17,789 bases of DNA from the NCBI GenBank assembly GCA_001828295.1, contig MHYI01000060.1:1-17789 (forward strand), given 5' to 3'. The position numbers were made by a program, and so were the translations under genes. The DNA is from Planctomycetes bacterium RBG_16_41_13. Its GTDB lineage: Bacteria; Planctomycetota; Brocadiia; Brocadiales; Brocadiaceae. Positions 9,801-15,800 of the stretch are shown here, in pieces; position 1 is the stretch's first letter, and the number at the start of each line of letters is the position of its first letter. The notes beneath the pieces were generated by a model that was given only the letters and a program-made list of their open reading frames with translations, had not been told where the DNA came from and did no database searches.

Positions 9801-12800
9801 AGGTGTTGGATGGGAACAATATCACTAAGGAGTTCTTCACGGCTACTGTTGAAGGTACTGGAAGCGGCGTAGTTGCTGCAGGCTCCGCAACCTTTAATAA
9901 TGGCGCCTATCCTTTCCTGCCCTTTGTTAAACTCGGAAACATATTGCCCAATGCCCAGGTAATTGATATTGAGTACATTCCGGCTGTTCTTAATACAGCA
10001 GGAGCAGTGCGGGGTGATGACCTTGTAGTTGGTACACGTGGACGCGGCGCATGGAAGGTACAGGACTTTTCCCTGTTATATTATATTGAAGAGATGCCTG
10101 AGTTGAAGATCATCCTGGCAGGGGGTAGTGAAGAGATGATCTCTCTTAAGCTCGACGAGACCAGGGATTGGATCGTACATGTTTACAAAGGTGATGTACT
10201 CAAACAGAGCTTTTCTGTCCGCAACATTTATCGCATTGTGATACAGGGTAGTGACGGGAACGACACACTTCAGGTGGATGCCCGCATCAAGGTTCCCGGT
10301 GGTATTATTTTTGATGCCGGCAATACTTCAGTGAACAGTACACTGAACGTATTTGGTGATGGGTCGCACTCTGTTTTTAAACAGACTCCTCCCCCCGGCT
10401 CAGGAAATGGTTTCGTAATCATAAATGAGGCAGGTGGAAAAAGTCTTACCATTGAATATAACTATGTTCAGAGCCGGAACATCAATTTAAATGCCAATCA
10501 ATTAAGCCGATTCCGTCAGGGATTGGAACGGTTGGTGACCATGGATGAGGTCAACGATGTATTTAGTCGTAATACCATACCGTTTATAGGACAATCCCTG
10601 GCAGATGCAATGGTAGGTAATCCTCCCTCGGCTCCCCAGCCGATTGGATTCCCTGCCATATTTGATGATGCAACTAATGCCCTTATTGCTGATTTGACTC
10701 CTCAGGGTTTGTCTCTGAATGACCTTGAAGGACATTATACAATCCTCAGCCGTCTAATTGAAACCGGCCCGGATGGATTCCAACTGTCCGCAATTGGTGA
10801 AACCATTACAGATCTCGCATCACTGAGGGATGCACTTGACAACCTCGACGAGATTGACGGCAATGTTACGTACACCGAAACTGCTGATTCAGTTACGTTT
10901 GACGTGAATATCAAAAGGAAATTTGCCGGTGAGGGGCAGATAGACGTTGCTGCATTTGGAGATGCTCTACATCTGAATGGTGATGTAGTTTATGGTTTTG
11001 ACATTGACCTTCATCTCGTATTTGGTGTTGACGAGTTTGGTTTCTTTATTAATACAGAGGCTGTCACCGGCCCCATGATAAAGGTCAGTAACATTGATTT
11101 GTTTGGTGAAGTAAATGCCCTGGGTAATATTGGTTTTATTGATGTAAACCTCACTGACGGAATACTGGAGGTTAACGACCAGGCCGGTGTTGTCGTAAAC
11201 ATCCATGATCCTTCTGCAGATGAGATAACAGGAGAAAGTCCCGGCCGATTCAGACTCCATGAGTTCAGCTTTTCTGATATTACAGATATATTTACCGAGG
11301 AATTGCTGGGAAATGCGGCTGCAGACGACATCGTCTTTTCCGGTGACTTCAGTTTATCAGGTAATGTCCCGGGTATCAGTAATCTGCTGCCTGCCAGCGG
11401 GAATGCCGGCCTGATCTTTACATGGACGGATATCACTGACCCACTGAGTGTGACTGTCGAGGGCAAGTCCGACAGTCCTGCAGGCCAGGCCATGGCGCAA
11501 TACCTCAACTTCGGATTTAACAATCTTAGTATCGCAGACCAGATTAAGGCTAAGCTGGAGGCCCTGCGTGATAACTGGCTGGCGGAACTTAAACAGTCGG
11601 ATAGTTTTAACCTTGCCATACCCTTTGTGGACAGCTCTCTGGCAGATACACTTGATTTTGCCGCGGCCTTTGATGCTGCAGTCCTTGCTAAGATAGACTT
11701 TGAAAAGATCGCGACTTTCCAGGATTTTGTGGCTGCTGTAAATCAGGCCGGACTCGTCCCTGATGGCGAGGAGGTCACCTATGATTCCGCCACACAGGCG
11801 TTTACAATCCCCCTTGAATTTAATGTTGACCTTCACAAGTTGGGTCTGCGTGACCTCAATGTTATTGGCAGGATCAACCTGCAGATGCTGGCTAATGAGG
11901 GGTTGATTCAGATTGGCGACTATGTTGATCCCAATGACCTCCTCAATGGGGGGTATGTGACCCTCGCCCAGTTGGTCAATCTGGGACTAATTGAGGCAGA
12001 GCTGATCGTTGACTGGAGTCAGATAGATGAGAATGCGGTCATCAATTCCGGCATCATCGGTCAGAATCTGCTCGATGCTGAAGGTCTGGTCGGCGGCGGC
12101 AATCTGGTCAATATGGACGAGCTTGTTGACGGCGGTTTTGTAACCCTCGGTGATCTGGCAGATGCCGAGTTTGTGACGACGGGAACAATCGTTGGCAATC
12201 TCGGTTTTGTACGGGATATCAATCTGATGGCAACGAACATCGCAGACCTGGGGCTCGACGCATCCAGCCTGATTCAATCTGTTGACCTTGTAGATATTAC
12301 AGATCTCCTAACCAGCGGCCTTACTTCATTAGAGGACCTATTTGACACGACGCTGCTTGACCTTGGTGATGTCGGCATCAACACCATGCCGATTTCTGAT
12401 CTCCTGACCTCAGGGCTTGTTACACTTCAGGATCTTGTAGATCAGGGGCTGGTTGCGGCTAACGATTTTATGTCTGATGCACTCGTAAATATTCAGGATC
12501 TCCTTACGGACACTGCAGTTGGCCTCGATGACCTCATTGCCGGAGCATTACTCGATGCATCTGATTTTGATCCATCTGCATTGATTAACAGGGCAGCCGT
12601 ATTTTCTAACAATATTGCCACCCTATCTGAACTGATTGACAATGCACTGGTTACTGTGGGTGATTTTGCTGATATTGCATTGAGTTCGCTCAGCCTCGTC
12701 TCTTCGGGCCTCGCCACACAGTTTGAGCTTAACTATAACCATTTAATTGACGGGTCTGGAAATGTCTCATTGCACAGTCTTGTAAATTCCGGTGTGATAA

Positions 12801-15800
12801 CATTGCACGAGCTTGCCGGACATAGTCTTATATCCCCATCTAACCTTACTGTAAGCAATTTTTCGCTCGCTAACCTCCTGAATTCAGGGATTACCAATGT
12901 GGCAGAGCTGGTGAGTGTAAACATGTTGCAGGTTGAAGACCTGTTAACGGATACGCTTGACCTCCAGGGTCTTCTTGATTCTGCGCTGCTGGACCTTTCC
13001 GATTTAGTGACCAATGGATTGGTTGGGTTTGCTGAAATGATCCTCGATGAGATTGATATAGCCGGTCTCATAGATACGGCTCTCGTTGATCTCGGTGACC
13101 TTGCGCGTGAAAACCTGCTTCTGCCGGCACAGATAGCGATTGATGAGCTGCTCTCATCAGAGATAAGCGCTAAAGCCAATTCATTATTTAACAGTATTGT
13201 TACTGCCGGAGGACTTATCGGACCGGGCTCTATCATTGACATTGATCAGCTTCTTGCGAACAGCCCGATCAAATTGAGCCACCTTATTTCCTTTGGGATT
13301 ATTGACCATAATGATATCCGTCCGCTCGGTGATGTGGATAAGAGCGCCCTTCTCGCATCGCATATTATAGACCGGAGCATGATCGAGAGAAACAAGATGC
13401 CGGAGATTATACAAAAAGGCTACCTGACTATTTCAGACCTCTTTGACCTTGGTCAGATCAGTGAGGGTAACCTGGCAGACTTGCCTGCTGTCCAGCTTAG
13501 CCTGTTTGGCTTCTCCCGTGAGACGATGGAAACGTTAAACGGCCTTGGCCTGATAGCCTATGGAGATGCTATTCCCCTCAATCTACTTCTGGCCAATACA
13601 GATGTTACTCTGAGCGGCCTCCTTCAGTTCGGCCTCATATCCATTGGAGACCTGAATAGTAATCTTTCCAACGTTCTTCTCGATAACGTTTTTGTTCAGG
13701 GGAATGTTGACAGGAATAACCTGCTTGATTCAGACCTCATTGAGATGGATGTCCTGACAGGTCTGATCTCTCAGGATGGAAGTGGTAATGACATTGTTGC
13801 GATTGCAGATATTATTGACAACAGCCTTGCAACCCTTGCTGACCTTGTGCGTGCTGGTCTGATTACCCCGTCACACTTTAATCTGGGCAATGTGACGATC
13901 TCTGAAAATAACCTGCTTGCATCGGGTCTTGTATCCCAGAACAAACTGGATGATAACTACCTCGTGCGGGATGATAGTCCTGATTTTGTTGAGGTTGCCC
14001 CTCTGCTTTCTCTTCAGTTTGTGACCCTCTATGACCTTGCTCTCCACGGTTTCATCAGCGAGGCAAATCTTAATATAGATAACCTTGGGCTTATTGCTGT
14101 GCTGGAATCTGATGTCATTGGTGAAAACGCACTGACAGCAGCCGGTCTTGGTGGCGCTGATACTGTTGATATGGAAGAACTCCTTGCCTCAGGGCTGGTT
14201 ACAGAAGAAGACCTTATTCTGAATGGGTTGGCATTCCCCGGCGATTTCTATGAAGATAGTGTGGTTACTCTAAGTACGCTGATTACTGAAGGACTGGTTG
14301 ATGAGACTGATCTGGCGGCAAATGGGCGGCTCCCGCTTGATGAACTCCTCGATTCAGGTGTCGTTGGACGCAAGTATATAGAGGATAATGGTCTTGCCAA
14401 TATAGATAAAGATGCCCTGGTTGATTCTGGATTAGTGACAGAAAGTGAACTCGTTGCGGCTGGTCTATTAGGATACCACATTAATCTCGCGGAATTGCTT
14501 GCATCGGGACTGGTTACCATTGATCAGTTGAAAGATGTGGGATTGGCAGATGGATTTATCCTGATCGAGGACCTTTTAAGTGACAGCCACCTGACATTTG
14601 CAAGTCTGGTTACTTCTGCTGTCCTTACCAGGGATGACTTCAGAAACAAGATCTTTGAGCAGGATCAGCTTGAAGCTACGGAGCACAGCAATGTTCCGGT
14701 GTTTCTAAACGGACAGTTCGACGGCATTGTACACCTCGGGACTGTTGGTATAGATACCCTGCTTAATTCGATCCTTTTTGATGTTACCCTTTTTGACTTT
14801 GTTCAGCATGAGTTCGTTGACATCTTTGATTTTGACAATATTGATCTTACTGAGTCTGAGATCGCTGACAGTGGCCTGGCAGATGTCGTTCTCAATGCTA
14901 TCGAGACAGCCTTTTCAATAGATTTCGAAGATGTCATTGACGATACCATAGGCATTTACAGTCTTGTGGCAATGGATATCCCGGGCGCCTCCCTCCTGAA
15001 TCTTATTACTGTGAGGATCTTGGACGCCGCTGACCTTACTGATCCCGGCATGGGACTTGACATAGTTGACCTGGAGAGGTCCCCGCTGTTTGAGAATGGG
15101 GACTTAAACAACTATATCAGCGCCCATCAGGTCTATCTCTACGACATACTTGAGACCATATACCTCGGCAATCTCGTGACATGGGGATTGGTCAATGTGA
15201 ATGACCTGATCATACGGAATCCAGGCAGCCTTGCCTCATTTGTCGGGGACGGTCTGCTGGATAAAATGGATTTTATAAACAAGACACTCAGTGCATCAGC
15301 CCTGAATGCCTCTGCTGTTGTTTCTACCGCTGCCTTGAACACCCATAACCTGATTACAGCAGGCAATGTCTCGCTTCACAGTCTCATAGATTCAGGCCTC
15401 GTTTCGCTCTCTATGCTTATTGATGAAGGGTTTGTCAATGCGACTGACCTTTCATCAACTGTTATCGGGCGTGATCAGCAGGATGTACTTGACTCTGATG
15501 TCATTGACAGGGCGCTAATCGTGGCGAACTCGCTCATTACAGGTGTGGATAATGATCAGGTTATTCTTAACGGGGGCGGGAGCCTCCTCAGTTCAGGTAT
15601 CGCCTCGCTGTTAGAGCTTGCAAGAAGCGGCGTGGTTGACCCGTCATACATGGATAATGCAGCCACTATTGACAAAGACGATCTTGTTGACAACGGCCTT
15701 GCAACTCTTTCCAGCCTCATTGATGCCGGATTAATCGGTACGGCGGATCTTTCCATCACCTCTATTGACCTTGAGAGGATATTGACGACCGGCGTGCTCG

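Larger units (their letters stand above)
3119..10075 (+). other. Asp-box (BNR/sortilin-like) beta-propeller split by inserted modules
   Basis: Blades are recognised by paired motifs. The first type is x-D-P-x-N-P-x-x-x-Y-A-G (EPGNPNIAYAGTVNGGIW near codon 823, DPTNPNILYAGTG near 1114). The second is Asp boxes: KTTDGGDSF (1137), LSQDGGDFW (1408), KSTDNGITW (1583), ETTDNGNSY (8656-8682) and ATVNGGQNW (9004-9030). A PHADSRFITFANDGTL segment (8095-8142) and GGTQDVGN (8285-8308) are typical of the WD40/BNR-like propellers related to sortilin and GH74. DLVVGTRGRGAWKV closes the last blade (10022-10063). Several blades are separated by foreign-looking modules, which stretches about eight blades to some 2,300 residues. 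Glycan or protein binding is plausible; I see no basis for claiming hydrolase activity. Confidence 0.75.

Noticed and set aside
3119..10075. Sialidase or GH74 glycosidase activity
   Set aside because: Asp boxes define the propeller fold only. I could not identify catalytic residues, and several blades are interrupted by insertions.
10247..10279. RTX calcium-binding array
   Set aside because: Only one GSDGNDTL-type turn is present; RTX needs several tandem nonapeptides.
11011..11619. Long minus-strand open frame (about 200 codons) and many similar ones across 2000-17500
   Set aside because: They lie opposite the giant gene, have low-complexity Ser/Ile/Pro-rich translations mirroring its Leu/Asp/Gly codons, lack ribosome sites and resemble no family.
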